A stretch of DNA of 64,000 bases from Sepiola atlantica (GCA_963556195.1 OY744535.1:92581353-92645352), one strand, 5' to 3'; positions 33,456 through 45,278 are shown, numbered from the stretch's first letter. Numbers and translations are program-made. Notes: a model not told the origin generated them from the letters alone.

Positions 33456-33772
33456 GGTCACAAAATAAGGAATTGATTTTTGGCTAAGAGCAAAGTGTTG
33501 TATCTGATAATACACTTCTTATTTATTGTTTTCGGTAATTGAAGGGGAATTTCTTTTAGACAGATACACTTTCTTTTAGTTTAAATTCAGAGTGCTCCTT
33601 TCTGAGGAGCTAAATTTTATAGCGCATTAAAAAAATAACAATATTGTGATTAACTCTGCTCTCGTGGGGAGGCAAGTTAATAGAGACTCTAGGTTGTTAA
33701 ATAATATGCAATTAATTAGTTTTAGGACAGTCGCTTTGAAACATTAATCCGTAGAAATAAAAATTTGCCTCG
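33456..33772. other. no recognised gene
   Basis: No recognised coding or repeat content. Confidence 0.5.
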
Positions 33773-33774
33773 TA

Positions 33775-33834
<60 letters not shown>

Positions 33835-33908
33835 TTGATGGTGGTGATAATGATGATAATTATGATGCTGCTGCAGATGAAGATGATTAAAAAGAGTAGT
33901 AGTGGTCG

Positions 33909-33965
<57 letters not shown>

Positions 33966-34012
33966 GAAAGAGTGGTAATGGTAGTGGTCGTGATGAGTAT
34001 GATGATGATGAC

Positions 34013-34055
<43 letters not shown>

Positions 34056-34154
34056 ATTATGATGATGATTATCGTTAGTTATAGTGTTATGCTGCTGATT
34101 GTGGGTTATGGCGGTTATTCTGATGATGATGCTAATGATTCTGCTTCTGCTGTA

Positions 34155-34201
<47 letters not shown>

Positions 34202-34216
34202 CGATGATGATGATGA
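33773..34216. repeat. interrupted (ATG)n trinucleotide array
   Basis: Four blocks of GATGATGAT with AATTATGATGCTGCTG-type interruptions. Poly-M, poly-D and poly-H frames are artefacts. Confidence 0.97.
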
Positions 34217-34720
34217 TTAAATATTTGGTAAATCTTCTCTTGATTTGTTCCATTCATCTCAAAGACAATCTCTAAATCATCCCCATCTATTAAAGGGCTG
34301 ATCGTAAATCCTTTCATCCCTATGATTAAAGGACTGTTTGTTTTGTTTTTTTAAAGTTCAGCGACGTGCTTACCGTTCCTGTCGCGTCCATCCGGGCGTG
34401 TCACGTGGTCGATTTCGTCGGGGAAGTTTGGCGGGTGAAAAAGCCGACGTCATTTCAAAGATGACCGCACACAAATATACAAAATGGATTTTAAAAAAAC
34501 GGGCGGAACGTTAGCATAGGATCATGTTCCTTTTAAGCAAGAGACCGATCGATGTTCCTATTAAAAGCGTCAATACCAGAACTTAAATGATCGATAAGGA
34601 ATCAATTGACTGTCACCTAAAGCAACGCCCCGTCTGATTCGGCATTTTATCAAAGACTATTGTCTAACGTATATGTTTACATTATGATTATCTCGCGGGA
34701 GTCCATTATCTGTTTAGCAA
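34217..34720. other. no recognised gene
   Basis: 34360-34480 is less AT-rich (GTCGCGTCCATCCGGGCG) but unrecognised. Confidence 0.45.
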
Positions 34721-34857
34721 AGAGATAGAGAGGGGGAGGAATGAAGAGATGAAGAGATGAAGAGAGGGAAAAGGGGTGAGAAAGGAAGATAGAAATGAAG
34801 ATAAAGGAAGGCAGATAAAGATATGTATAGAGAGTCGTGAAGATGAAGAGATCGATG

Positions 34858-34889
<32 letters not shown>

Positions 34890-34985
34890 AGTAAAGATAT
34901 TCAGACAGAGAGAGAGACGAAAAGAAAAAGACAATAGATGATAAAAAGAAAGAGATAGACATATGTGATATAAAGAAAGAGGTGG
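34721..34985 (+). repeat. purine-rich GA tract
   Basis: AGAGATGAAGAGATGAAGAG and (GA)n at 34864-34890 within a longer purine-biased segment. Confidence 0.9.
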
Positions 34986-35079
34986 ACGAATATAGCTCTA
35001 CACAGAACGAAAATACAATAAAACTGTCGTATAATACAATGCCTAATCTAACTAAGATCAGTAAATAGCAGTAATGGGT

Positions 35080-35385
35080 AGTAAGGCGCCTTCTTCTCTC
35101 CGCAAGCCTGTGGGAAACCCTTGGGCAAGGTCGAGTACCCATAAGGGTACGTGAAGTCATGGATTTTAGTAACTGGACAATCCTTCGTTTTGTGTTACGC
35201 AGATGATACTGATTCGTTTACAATGGCTAATACTTCTTGCTCTGTAAGAGCACTGCCCCTATAGAAGGTGACTGCAACCCACTATAGGTAACCTCTTTGC
35301 AAATAACAAAATATGCAAATAAGAATGGAGAGGCATGATCATCGATGTCTGCAAACAGACGTGATACCTGAAGAAAACAAACTAC
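35080..35385 (+). repeat. dispersed repeat pair, copy 1
   Basis: Shares with 36180-36545: AGTAAGGC near the start, ACCCTTGGGCAA, TTCTTGCTCTGTAAGAGCAC, CTATAGAAGGTRACTGCAACC, CACTATAGGTAACCTCTTT and GATACCTGAAGAAAA at the end. About 300 bp, no coding sequence. Confidence 0.88.
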
Positions 35386-35468
35386 TGAGTAGAATTGCAC
35401 AAAATTAAGTTTTTTTTATCCTTATTAAATAAAACAAACAAAACATAAATAGCACAGAAAAAAACACT

Positions 35469-35581
<113 letters not shown>

Positions 35582-35623
35582 GAGAAATGAAAAAGGAAAA
35601 ACCAAGAGATTATTTTTTTATAT

Positions 35624-35672
35624 ATTCATCAACCTTTCGTCTTTATTTGTAAGACTTCCTCAGGATGATAAT
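35624..35672 (-). ncRNA. hammerhead-like motif (family A)
   Basis: CUGAGGA (compl. 35657-35663), stem II GUCUU/AAGAC, GAAA, minimal GGUU junction, stem I UCAUC/GAUGA (five pairs). An extra A sits between CUGAGGA and stem II. Confidence 0.68.
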
Positions 35673-35699
35673 TTTAAGAAAAATGTCCTGCAAGTACAT

Positions 35700-36179
35700 C
35701 GAAATATTGGGTAGACATGATGGGTCGATGAGAAAAAGTAGTAGACGTGGCTGCTGACAGCACTTGACCAAGGTCCGGGCTGAGAGAAGTTAGTTGCAGG
35801 GAGTGAAATGAATGTGGATGGCTGTGAGTTAAAGAGGAGGAAGGGGTGGAAATGTTAGTGAATTTGTCTTAGGGTGGGAGAGAGGGAAGGGGTGCTGAGG
35901 TGTTTTGTCGTGGTGAAGTGTAGCATGGATTTTGAGGGGCTGGGGAAAGAGGAGGGAAGGGGAGGGGAGGGGGAAACTCTGTCTTTGGCATGTAGGTAGT
36001 GTCATAGTTGTAGAAAAAGATTTGAAGAAATGAAGATAATTTGAAAGTAGGCGGGGTGGGTGGGTGAGAGTGCGAAAGAAGTAGTCGAAAGGTTGAGATG
36101 GGTTAGGGGAGAGGGGAGATTTTGTTGTGGTTAGGTGTGAAATCTTTGGAGATGGTTAGTGTGTGAAACATTTCCACCA
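35700..36179 (+). other. G-rich purine-biased segment, no gene
   Basis: GGGTGGGAGAGAGGGAAGGGG and GGGAAGGGGAGGGGAGGGGG-type runs between 35870 and 35970. No coding signal. Confidence 0.6.
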
Positions 36180-36545
36180 ACAGAAGCAGTAAGGCATTTC
36201 CTTCCCTCCACTACCCTTTGGGAGACCCTTGGGCAAAGATTATTACCCACTTAGCCCCCCGATCAGAGTAGGTGAAGGCATGGCAGGCAGGTGATGAATG
36301 AAGGGTGTAGCAGCCTAATGGATTTTGCAAACTGATCAACCCTTCGTGTTGTGTTTGGCAGATAATACTAGTTGTTTGTACAATGACTAAGACTTCTTGC
36401 TCTGTAAGAGCACTGCCTCTATAGAAGGTAACTGCAACCCACTATAGGTAACCTCTTTCTAAAGAACATCATGGTGAAACAAAATATGCAAATGAGAATT
36501 GAGAGTCATGATCATTGATATCGGCAAACAGAGATGATACCTGAA
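36180..36545 (+). repeat. dispersed repeat pair, copy 2
   Basis: Partner of 35080-35385. It runs into the polypurine tract at 36540. Confidence 0.88.
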
Positions 36546-36830
36546 GAAAAAGAAGAAAAAAAAAGAAGAAGAAGAAGAAGAAGAAGAAAAAAGAAGAAGA
36601 AGAAGAAAAAGAAGAAAAAAGAAGAAGAAGAAAAAGAAGAAGAAATCGAAGAAGAAATCGAAGAAGAAAAAAGAAGAAGAAGAAAAAGAAAAAGAAGAAG
36701 AAGAAGAAATAGAAGAAGAAAAAAGAAGAAGAAGAAGAAGAAGAAATAGAAGAAGAAAAAAAAGAAGAAGAAAAAGAAGAAGAAAAAGAAAAAGAAGAAG
36801 AAGAAGAAATAGAAGAAATAGAACATAACT
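36540..36830 (+). repeat. (GAA/AAG)n polypurine tract, ~290 bp
   Basis: Almost pure A/G on + with occasional ATC and ATA interruptions. Confidence 0.98.
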
Positions 36831-37115
36831 AAAATAATAATTAGCTCTAACAATAGTAAGATTATTAATCGCCAATGAACTTTACTCTCGGACTAAAATC
36901 TCTCTATTTTCCAAATCGGAAATTTTCACAATTCGGATATTTGACACATTAACACTTAATATCTCCTGGATGTGTTTTTTTTTTGTTGTCATGTTACATC
37001 TTTTCATCGAAGATGATTCTCTTGGTTCAAAAATCTCTGTATATTTTTATTTTTTTATATATTTTTAAATCTGTGCTAAACAGTAATATAAGTTTATCGA
37101 TTTATCCCTATGATC

Positions 37116-37163
37116 TCTTCTGATGATAAAAGCATACATTTTTGAAAATCCATGGGCTAAAGA
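37116..37163 (+). ncRNA. hammerhead-like motif (family E), decayed
   Basis: CUGAUGA 37120-37126, AAAA/UUUU stem II, GAAA 37144-37147, stem III with CC/GG, A17 at 37159, stem I UCUU/AAGA (four pairs). No (TA)n follows, only short TATATATA. Confidence 0.55.
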
Positions 37164-37330
37164 ATGAAGATTGTTTATATATAGATTCTTTTTTTGAACT
37201 ACAAGATGATTTAATCGATATAGTATTTCTTTCAAATCTTTATTTTCACGACCCATTTTTTATATTACTGTTCTATTTTGTATATCGAGCATTGACTTTT
37301 CAAGATAGACATATACTTATGTATATATTC

Positions 37331-38165
37331 CACTGATCCATTCGGTGAAAAAGTAAACTATAAGATTAATAATTCAATAAATAATTAATAAATCCCTTAT
37401 TCGTCACTTGGACATTGTTTAGTTCAATATCGAGAAATCCTGATTCCTTATATATTACACTGATCCATTCGTTGACAAAGTAAACTATAAGATTAATAAT
37501 TCAATACATAATTAATAAATCCCTTATTCGTCACTTGGACATTGTTTAGTTCAATATCGAGAAATCCTGATTCCTTATATATTACACTGATCCATTCGTT
37601 GACAAAATAAACTATAAGATTAATAATTCAATAAATAATTAATAAATCCTGTATTTGTCACTTGGACATTGTTTAGTTCAATATCGAGAAATCCTGATTC
37701 CTTATATATTACACTGATCCATTCGGTGAAAAAGTAAACTATAAGATTAATAATTCAATAAATAATTAATAAATCCCTTATTCGTCACTTGGACATTGTT
37801 TAGTTCAATATCGAGAAATCCTGATTCCTTATATATTACACTGATCCATTCGTTGACAAAGTAAACTATAAGATTAATAATTCAATACATAATTAATAAA
37901 TCCCTTATTCGTCACTTGGACATTGTTTAGTTCAATATCGAGAAATCCTGATTCCTTATATATTACACTGATCCATTCGGTGAAAAAGTAAACTATAAGA
38001 TTAATAATTCAATAAATAATTAATAAATCCCCTATTCGTCACTTGGACATTGTTTAGTTCAATATCGAGAAATCCTGATTCCTTATATATTACACTGATC
38101 CATTCGTTGACAAAGTAAACTATAAGATTAATTATTCAATAAATAATGAATAAATCCTGTATTTG
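37331..38165. repeat. 127-bp tandem repeat, ~6.5 copies
   Basis: TGATCCATTCGKTGA recurs at 37334, 37461, 37588, 37715, 37842, 37969 and 38096, exactly 127 apart. Copies alternate between GGTGAAAAAG and GTTGACAAAG variants. Confidence 0.97.
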
Positions 38166-38234
38166 TTCCTTTCGCTTCCAATTCTACTATCCTACCGTTT
38201 CGTTGAATAGATTTTTTAAAAAAATAAGCGTTGC

Positions 38235-38425
38235 CCACTTTTTAAAAATGGAATTGGCTCCAGCAAAGCACGAAGCCCCTTGATGTAATGCGCTAATACA
38301 TACTACTTGAAGGTCAAAAACTAACCAACGATAAGTGTTAGATAGATAGATTCTGACCCAGAAAACAGCAATTTCTCTCTCTTTGTCAGCAATTCTTTCC
38401 CCTTTGTCAGAAACATCGCTGGTGA
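38235..38425 (+). repeat. dispersed repeat, copy 2
   Basis: Relative of 14035-14310 (AAGCACGAAGCCCCTTGATG, GAAGGTCAAAAAC, CAGAAAACAGCAATTT). The piece AAACATCGCTCATG...GTTAGTCACTTTCTACTC continues at 38945, suggesting that intervening DNA, including the next tandem array, was inserted. Confidence 0.7.
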
Positions 38426-38583
38426 TACCAGATCAGGCTGCCCTGTGGCTCCCTGAGACTAAATTCACCTACATTGACTTTTTTTATTTTTTTTTTTTGT
38501 AAAACTTAATTATGTTCTACAAAACCAAAAACAAAAACAACAGCCCCTCTCCCTTTCTCCCTCCCCTTTTTTATTTTATTTTT

Positions 38584-38940
38584 AGAACTTGAAGCATAAA
38601 TCTTTTACTATAATGACCGGATTCGGCATTGAATAGCCCAAAAAGGGTTGATATGCCGTAAAACAAAACTACCAAACCAAAAACGATGATTAAACATTTG
38701 AAGATATAAATAACTTGAAGCATAAAAACTTTTACTATAATGACCAGATTCGGCATTAAATAACCCAAAAAGGGTTGATATGCCGTAAAAAAAAACTACC
38801 AAACCAAAAACGATGATTAAACATTTGAAGATATAAATAACTTGAAGCATAAAAACTTTTACTATAATGACCAGATTCGGCATTAAATAACCCAAAAAGG
38901 GTTGATATGCCGTAAAACAAAACTACCAAACTACCAAACT
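38584..38940. repeat. 127-bp tandem repeat, ~2.8 copies
   Basis: AACTTGAAGCATAAA recurs at 38585, 38712 and 38839. The sequence is unrelated to the 37331 array despite the equal unit length. Confidence 0.95.
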
Positions 38941-39295
38941 ACCGAAACATCGCTCATGTAAAGTTAGTCACTTTCTACTCAATGGCAAGGGTTAAAGAGA
39001 ACGCTGAATAAAATACAACCATTAACGCATCTGAAAGAATTGCTTTGATGAGCAGACTTTGCTTATTAAAGACGACAGCTCGGCCAGTATTTGTTAACAT
39101 TGGACTTAAAGACGACCATGTTTTAGTCAGTTGGGAAGCAGTCCCGTAGTATTGTGTTCCACAGATAGGAAGTTCTGAAAAATTAACTTTGTTCATGGGA
39201 GTTCTGTTTGGTACACAGGATGAAATAGGAATATCTTTTCTGTGATTCTAGCTGAAGGAGTTTCTGCCGGTAATTTTATACAGGAGGTAATTAGA

Positions 39296-39782
39296 GGTTA
39301 GAGCTCAGTGGAGCACCTACAATTAATATAACGATAGAGCAGAGAAAGACTAGCAACGTCTCTTCTGTGAGAAAAGACTGCAGAGAAGAGAAGAGATTGG
39401 AGCTCAGTCGACCATCTTCCATAGAAATAACGATAGAGTAGAGAAAGACTAGCAACGTCTCTTCTGTAGGAAAGGGGCCACAGAGAAGAGAAGAGATTGG
39501 AGCTCAGTCGAGCACTTTCCGTGGAAATAACGATAGAGTAGAGAAAGACTAGCAACGTCTTTTCTGTAGGAAAGGGGCCACAGAGAAGAGAAGAGATTGG
39601 AGCTCAGTCGAGCACCTTCCGTGGAAATAACGATAGAGTAGAGAAAGACTAGTAACGTCTTTTCTGTAGGAAAGGGGCCACAGAGAAGAGAAGAGATTAG
39701 AGCTCAGTCGAGCACTTTCCGTGGAAATAACGACAGAGTAGAGAAAGACTAGCAACGTCTCTTCTGTGAGGAAACGTGCTGT
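39296..39782. repeat. 100-bp tandem repeat, ~4.8 copies
   Basis: AGCTCAGTSGASCAC recurs at 39302, 39401, 39501, 39601 and 39701. Confidence 0.96.
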
Positions 39783-40879
39783 GAAAACGAGAAGAGATAA
39801 TCCGGCACTCGATTGCAAAGTCGACTTCATACTCTACCAAGACAAGATGCTTTTTTTCCTCCTACAAAAACTGACAATTATTTCGAGAATAAACATATAC
39901 AAACAGCGACGTTCCCAGTTACATATAAGCCAATTAATATCGATTTATCCGAAATCGATAGATTCGATTCAGTGTTTTACGGTTAATGCTATCGACGTTC
40001 TTGGTCATCCCCAATTTTGCCATCAATATCGATACTTAATGTATCTTATGTCGCGATAATATACATATTTGTTATCGAATGCAAATCTACGATTCATAAC
40101 GGCACAATTAAATTATACCCCGTGTCCATGACAGTCCCTGCGTGCGGTGCGTTATCGAATTAAAGCTTCGTACCACCAAAAGAAAAGAAGAATATTGCGA
40201 ATTGTTTATTAAGCTGTTGACGTCGCCTTCTCTTTTGCTAGCGGCGCAGGTGAAGGATCATATTCCGGAGACACGAACATTTGCGGTTTCATCACCTAAG
40301 TTTATAATCGATTCTTAAATCATTTTGTTATACGTGCAGTCCGCTTAAAGCTTCCAAACGCACTCGCAACTTTTCTCGCTCACTCTCTCTTGGAACATGT
40401 GATGTCACGTCAGTTTTTAGTATACAACATGATTAGCTGAAGGCCGATTTTGTACTTATTAATGTTGCACTGCGAATTTTTTCATCAGATATCTACTAGC
40501 GAACGCACCGAAACGGTTTGGTTACCATTCGTTTTTCTCTCATTGTATGACACTGATTATATTTTAGACTTTTTACTTGGACCAACGTGAACTATCTGTT
40601 CTGATACAACGCTTCATTTTTCGGTCTTTAGTTAGTGAAGAAGAAATCAATTTTAGACTGCGACAGTTTTAATTAATTTATCTAATTCAGAACGCCTCTT
40701 TTATGAAGTTTGATTTCCTCATATAAAAAACCCTGTGTCTAACTCTGTATTCGTGGGGTTATAGGGGTCACGCTTTTACTGTATCTATTTCCTTGTTTCT
40801 TTCTGTCTGTTTTTTCTTTTTTTTATATTCCGTAAGTCAATAATATCTGTTTAAATAATTCCTACTTGCTTTCGTTCTT
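39783..40879. other. no recognised gene
   Basis: Unique-looking DNA. A 97-codon frame at 39766-40059 is unrecognised and overlaps repeat DNA. Confidence 0.5.
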
Positions 40880-42700
40880 TTTTCTTTCTTTCTCTCCATT
40901 TTTGTTTTCGTAATTTTTCTCATTGTGACACTATTCCTTCCTTTCTTTGTCTCTTTCTCTTTCTTTTATTTTATTTTTCTCTTTCTTTCTTACCTTCTTT
41001 CTTTCTTTCCTTTCTTTCTTTTCTTTCTTTCTTTTCTTTCTTTCTTACTTTCTTTCTTTCCTTCTTTTTTCTTTCTCTCTTTTTTCTTTCTTTCTTTTTC
41101 TTTCTTCCTTTCTTTCTTTTTTCTTTTATTCTTTCTTTCTTTCTTTCTTTTTTCTTTCTTTCTTTTTTTCTTTTTTCATTCTTTTGTCTTTCTCTTTTCT
41201 TTCTTTCTTTATTTCTTTCTTTCTTTTTTCTTTCTTTCTTTCTTTCTTTATACTCTTTCTTTCTTTTTTCTTTCTTTTCTTTATTTCTTTCTTATTTTCT
41301 TTCTTTCTTTCTTTTTTCTTTTTTTCTTTCTTTTTTTCTTCTTTTTTCTTTCTTACTTTCTTTTTTCTTACTTCCTTCCTTTCTTTTTTCTTTCTTTCTT
41401 TCTTACTTTTTTCTTTTTTTCTTTTTTCTTTTTTTCTGTCTCTCTTCTTTTTTTCTTTCCTTCTTTTTTCTTTCTTTATTTCTTTCTTTATTTATTTCTG
41501 TCTTACTTTCTTTTTTTCTTTCTTTCTTTTTTGCTTTCTGTCTTTCTTTCTTTCTTCTTTATTTTATTCCTTCTTTCTGTTTTTCGTTCTTTCTTTCGTT
41601 CTTTTTATCTTTCTTTTTATTTTTATTCTTCCTTTCTTTCTTTCTTTCTTCTTTCTTTTATTCCTTCTTTCTTTCTTTCTTTTCTTTCTTTCTTCTCTTC
41701 TTTCTTTCTTTCTTTCTTTTCTTTCTTTCTTTATTCTTTCTTTCTTTTTTCTTTTTTCTTTCTTTCTTTTATTTTTCTTTCTTTCTTTTTTTCTTTCTTT
41801 TTTTTCATTCTTTCTTTTTTGTCTGTCTTTCTTTCTTTCTTTTTGCATTCTTTTTTTCTTTTTTTCTTTCTTACTTTCTTTTTCCTTTTTTCCTTCTTTC
41901 TTTCTATCTTCTTACTGTCTTTCTTTCTTTCTTTTTTCTTTCTTTCCTTCTTTCCTTCTTTCTTTCTTATTTTCTTTATTTCTTTTTTCTTTTTTTTTTT
42001 CATTGTTCTTTTTTTCTTCTTTTTTCTTTCTTTCTATCTTTTTTTTGCTTCCTTCCTTACTTTTTTTTTTCTTTCTTACTTTTTTCTTTCTTTCTGTTTT
42101 CTTTTTTCTTTTTTTTCTTTTTTCTTTTTTTCTGTCTCTCTTTTTTTTTTCTTTCTTTCTTTTTTCTTTCTTTTTTTCTTTCTTTATTTCTTTCTTTATT
42201 TATTTCTGTCTAACTTTCTTTTATTCCTTCTTTCCTTTTTCTTTCTTTCTTTCGTTCTTTTTTCTTTCTTTTTACTTTTATTCTTCCTTTCTTTCTTTCT
42301 TTCTCCTTTCTTATATTCCTTCTTTCTTTCTTTTCTTTCTTTCTTCTCTTCTTTCTTTCTTTCTCTTTTTCTTTCGTTTTTTTCTTTCGTTTTTTCTTTC
42401 TTTCTTTTTTCTTTCTTTCTTTCTTTCTTTTTTTCATTTCATTCTTTCTTTAATTTTTTTTCTTTCTTTTTTTTCTTTCATTCTTTCTTTTTTTCTTACT
42501 TTCTTTTTCTTTCTTTCTTTCTTTCTCTTTTCATTCTTTTTTTCTTTCTTTCTTCTTTTTTATTTTTTCTTTCTTTCTGTCTTTATTTTTACGGTCTTTC
42601 TTTCTTTTTTCTTTCTTTATTGTTTTCTTTCTTATTTTCTTTCTCTCTTTCTTTCTTTCTTTCTTTCTATTTCGCATTCATTTCAATCTATAAATATTTC
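40880..42700. repeat. polypyrimidine (TTTC)n block, ~1.8 kb
   Basis: Degenerate TTTC/TTTTC repeat, with purines very rare on +. Two overlapping frames of over 600 codons (F/S/L only) and the - strand KKER frames are composition artefacts. Confidence 0.98.
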
Positions 42701-43276
42701 TTTGTCTCTGATTTCTATTTTTTCTCTCTCTCTTCTCCATATATCCTTTTTTCCTATTTCATATCTTGATTTTTCTTTTTTCTGTCCTCTTATCGTTTCT
42801 TTTCATTCCATCACTTTCATCTTCTAAGTCTTCTAAATCGTTAATATCATAAACAAAACAAAAAGCCACTCATAAAAATGCTCGACTTGATAAAACGTTC
42901 ATAAATGCCGCGTCGCTTATGTAATCGTAAAATGCTATCGCGTCTGAAATAAATTAGGATTATCTGAACAATAACTCGAAAGATGGCAAAACACGTGTTG
43001 TTATCGATTGATACACAAACATACAATAGATATGAACTGAATCACATTATCGATTTGTTTACGTACTTTCCAATAATTATGACACATTCAAATGAAAAGA
43101 AACAACGAGAATGCAATACTTTGCTTTCTGGCATCTGTTCAAGATGGAATCATCAAGTTATGTACTTATGTGGGAGTGGCGTCCTCAAAGGGTTACGCAC
43201 ACAAACTGTGAACTCAGAGGGTCGGGTTCGATTTCTATCGGAATTACTCCATTAATTTCACTAAAACTCTTAAGAA
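42701..43276. other. no recognised gene
   Basis: Frames at 42983 and 43111 show no recognised similarity. Confidence 0.5.
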
Positions 43277-43278
43277 AG

Positions 43279-43322
<44 letters not shown>

Positions 43323-43333
43323 CCCCCCACACA

Positions 43334-43365
<32 letters not shown>
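43277..43365. repeat. (TA)n - CCCCCACACACGC - (TA)n
   Basis: Two TA tracts joined by a C/A-rich spacer at 43322-43337. Confidence 0.97.
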
Positions 43366-43368
<3 letters not shown>

Positions 43369-43399
43369 AACATTATCAATACATATTAATTATTTATTA

Positions 43400-43444
43400 C
43401 CTACAGAAATCGATGTTTAATGCTTACGAAATCTTCAGTGCAGG
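43400..43444 (-). ncRNA. decayed hammerhead-like motif (family D)
   Basis: Same unit as 62373-62417: stem I CCUGCA/UGUAGG and CUGAAGA kept, but GAAA is mutated to UAAA. (TA)n follows about 35 bases downstream in sense. Confidence 0.6.
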
Positions 43445-43635
43445 AAGCTAATTCCCGACGGTCGACGGGCGCGAACTGCAACCACAAACCGCCATTGATT
43501 CGCAGTCAAGAGAGTTGCCAGTTGGCCACCAGAAATTAGCTTGGGTTTTTAGGAGGAAGTAACTTTGTAAATACCAAGTCGGCGAGTATTGACAGAAAGC
43601 GGCGCAGAATGATCAACAACAACACATCGTGCTGG

Positions 43636-43650
43636 ATATATATATATTAC

Positions 43651-43705
<55 letters not shown>
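43636..43705. repeat. (TA)n with TTACTATTTCAT interruption
   Basis: The same ATTACTATTTCATAT phrase interrupts the TA tract at 43983. Confidence 0.97.
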
Positions 43706-43706
<1 letters not shown>

Positions 43707-43937
43707 TACGTCAATGAAAATTAGTAAGACCTGCAAATGGAAGCAGATCGGTATTTTCAGTTGTTCAAAACAAGGAGTAGTTTAGTTAATAAAAACATTT
43801 ATTTTTCATCTCTTTCTTTCCTTAAACCAGGTTTTTCAAAGATTAAAATCTTATCATCAGAGGAAAAATTATGATTGATAAGTTGACAAATTTCACAATA
43901 GGTCCAACTCTCTAAAAGTTTACCTTTTAGTTATAAT

Positions 43938-43942
<5 letters not shown>
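43706..43942 (-). mobile_element. ribozyme-bearing repeat (family C)
   Basis: Homologous to the 15254 element: GTCAATGAAAATTAG, GACCTGCAAATGG, TTGTTCAAAACAAGGAG, the hammerhead, then TTGATAAGTTGACA. It sits between two (TA)n tracts. The distal inverted end is missing. Confidence 0.85.
43817..43866 (-). ncRNA. hammerhead ribozyme candidate (family C)
   Basis: On -: stem I UUUCCU/AGGAAA six perfect pairs, CUGAUGA, stem II AAGAUU/AAUCUU, GAAA, stem III AAAC-CUG-GUUU perfect, predicted cleavage UUA^AGG. (TA)n begins 112 bases downstream. Confidence 0.87.

Positions 43943-43982
<40 letters not shown>
43943..43982. repeat. (TA)n microsatellite
   Basis: Between two ribozyme-bearing repeats. Confidence 0.97.
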
Positions 43983-43984
<2 letters not shown>

Positions 43985-43985
<1 letters not shown>

Positions 43986-44169
43986 CTATTTCATATATCC
44001 TCATAAAATGTTATAAAGATATATCATTTTTTATGTATCAATTTTCAGTATTTACTTCAACAGTGCTCGATACGTAAGTAGAGCTAGGTAGTAAGCTTTG
44101 AAAATATATTTATGGCAATTAAGATACACAAGCGCGCCCGCGTTTCATCTTCAGGGTCAATCTTCAGGC

Positions 44170-44172
<3 letters not shown>
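43985..44172 (-). mobile_element. ribozyme-bearing repeat, relative of the 32603 element
   Basis: On - it begins with a decayed hammerhead (44172 to 44121: CUGAAGA, GAAA, G-U-rich seven-pair stem III, poor stems I and II). It continues through AATTGCCATA and GCTTACTACCTAGCTC to (TA)n. The sense 5' end also touches (TA)n at 44169. Confidence 0.78.
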
Positions 44173-44209
<37 letters not shown>

Positions 44210-44211
44210 AT
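44169..44211. repeat. (TA)n microsatellite
   Basis: TA run with a TACA interruption. Confidence 0.97.
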
Positions 44212-44476
44212 TTATTATTAAAGACAATATATGTACTACCATATATCATCAGATCCTTTTACTTTGTAGTTTCCTTTGAAGATTAAGCTCAATGCTTGTC
44301 CATTATTGATAACAGAGCAAAATATAAAACAGTTTTTTTTATTATATTCCAATAACCATGGTTTGTTTTATTACTTTTATTTTTATTTTTTCATATTTCC
44401 AAACATTTTACATTTCTGTGAGATATATTTAACGGTCCGTTTCATTTGTTTTGTGCCAAACAACATTTGTATGTCA

Positions 44477-44543
44477 ATATCGTCTCTGCAACACTACAAA
44501 ATCACCATGAACTTTTTCTGATGATTTTGTAGTGTTGCAGAGA

Positions 44544-44549
<6 letters not shown>
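44477..44549. repeat. perfect inverted repeat, 28-bp arms
   Basis: ATATCGTCTCTGCAACACTA... (44477-44504) and its complement at 44522-44549 with a 17-base loop. The right arm merges into (TA)n. Confidence 0.95.

Positions 44550-44597
<48 letters not shown>
44547..44597. repeat. (TA)n microsatellite
   Basis: Separates the 44477 palindrome from the hammerhead relic at 44630. Confidence 0.97.
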
Positions 44598-44601
<4 letters not shown>

Positions 44602-44629
44602 ATTTTTTTTTACTCACACATATACAAAA

Positions 44630-44696
44630 TCTGCGATACTGGCATGTCGATGTTATCGATCAGCAGCTGTTATAAACTGAGATCTCATCAGGCAGA
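44630..44696 (-). ncRNA. hammerhead-like relic (family F)
   Basis: Stem I UCUGC/GCAGA, CUGAUGA, a GAUC/GAUC stem II with inner CAGUUUAUAACAGCUG, GAUAA in place of GAAA. Same unit as in the 26089 foldback. A third, poorer relative is near 45418-45490. Confidence 0.5.
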
Positions 44697-44699
44697 GTT

Positions 44700-45195
44700 A
44701 AAATCCGATCTTAACTTTAGATCAATATATTCTTTGTTATTGTTTCAATTGGAGATAAAAATAACACTGTTTTTCTTATCATATTTCCACTTCAAAAGCG
44801 GCAAACGCCATTGAATTAAGTCATTCTTTTTAATAGGACGTGTAATTATTTTTTATATTTTATATATACATTTATAAATCTATTTTTATGTACATATACA
44901 ATTAATTCATGGACACGTGTATCTGATTATCAGCCGTAATTATCATGGCTGACCTGGGCAAAGATCGAACCTACGATATTACTATTTGAAGTCTAGCGTT
45001 TTCAACAATATCACGAACAACTTGTCGAAATATGTACGTTTTTTTATCGCCATGATATTACATAGTCTTTGTTATTGTTTTTATTTTACCAGCGATAGAA
45101 ACATAGCTGTTTTTTTTTAGTATTGTTCCACTTCCTAAGCGGCGCAATACATTGCATTAAGTCGGCCTTTTAAATAGGACGTGTAATTATTGTTT

Positions 45196-45200
<5 letters not shown>
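44700..45200. other. no gene; internal duplication
   Basis: 44735-44850 and 45060-45195 are diverged copies: CTTTGTTATTGTTT, CTGTTTTT, CATATTTCCACTTC/ATTGTTCCACTTCC, GCATTAAGTC, AATAGGACGTGTAATTATT. Confidence 0.75.

Positions 45201-45273
<73 letters not shown>
45201..45273. repeat. (TA)n microsatellite
   Basis: Pure TA run after the second copy of the 44735 duplication. Confidence 0.98.

Positions 45274-45278
<5 letters not shown>

Noticed and set aside
33744..34317. Poly-H, poly-D, poly-M and poly-I frames
   Set aside because: Trinucleotide (ATG)n microsatellite only.
40925..42827. Two overlapping + frames of 614 and 626 codons rich in F, S and L
   Set aside because: They result from a (TTTC)n polypyrimidine tract that lacks stops in these frames. 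No domain, no codon bias, and both frames are equally open.
42983..43255. 90-codon frame as a gene
   Set aside because: No recognised motif, no neighbouring exon-like sequence, and length within chance expectation for this composition.
44505..44530. CTGATGA in the loop of the 44477 palindrome as a hammerhead core
   Set aside because: No GAAA, stem II or stem III follows. The match is accidental.
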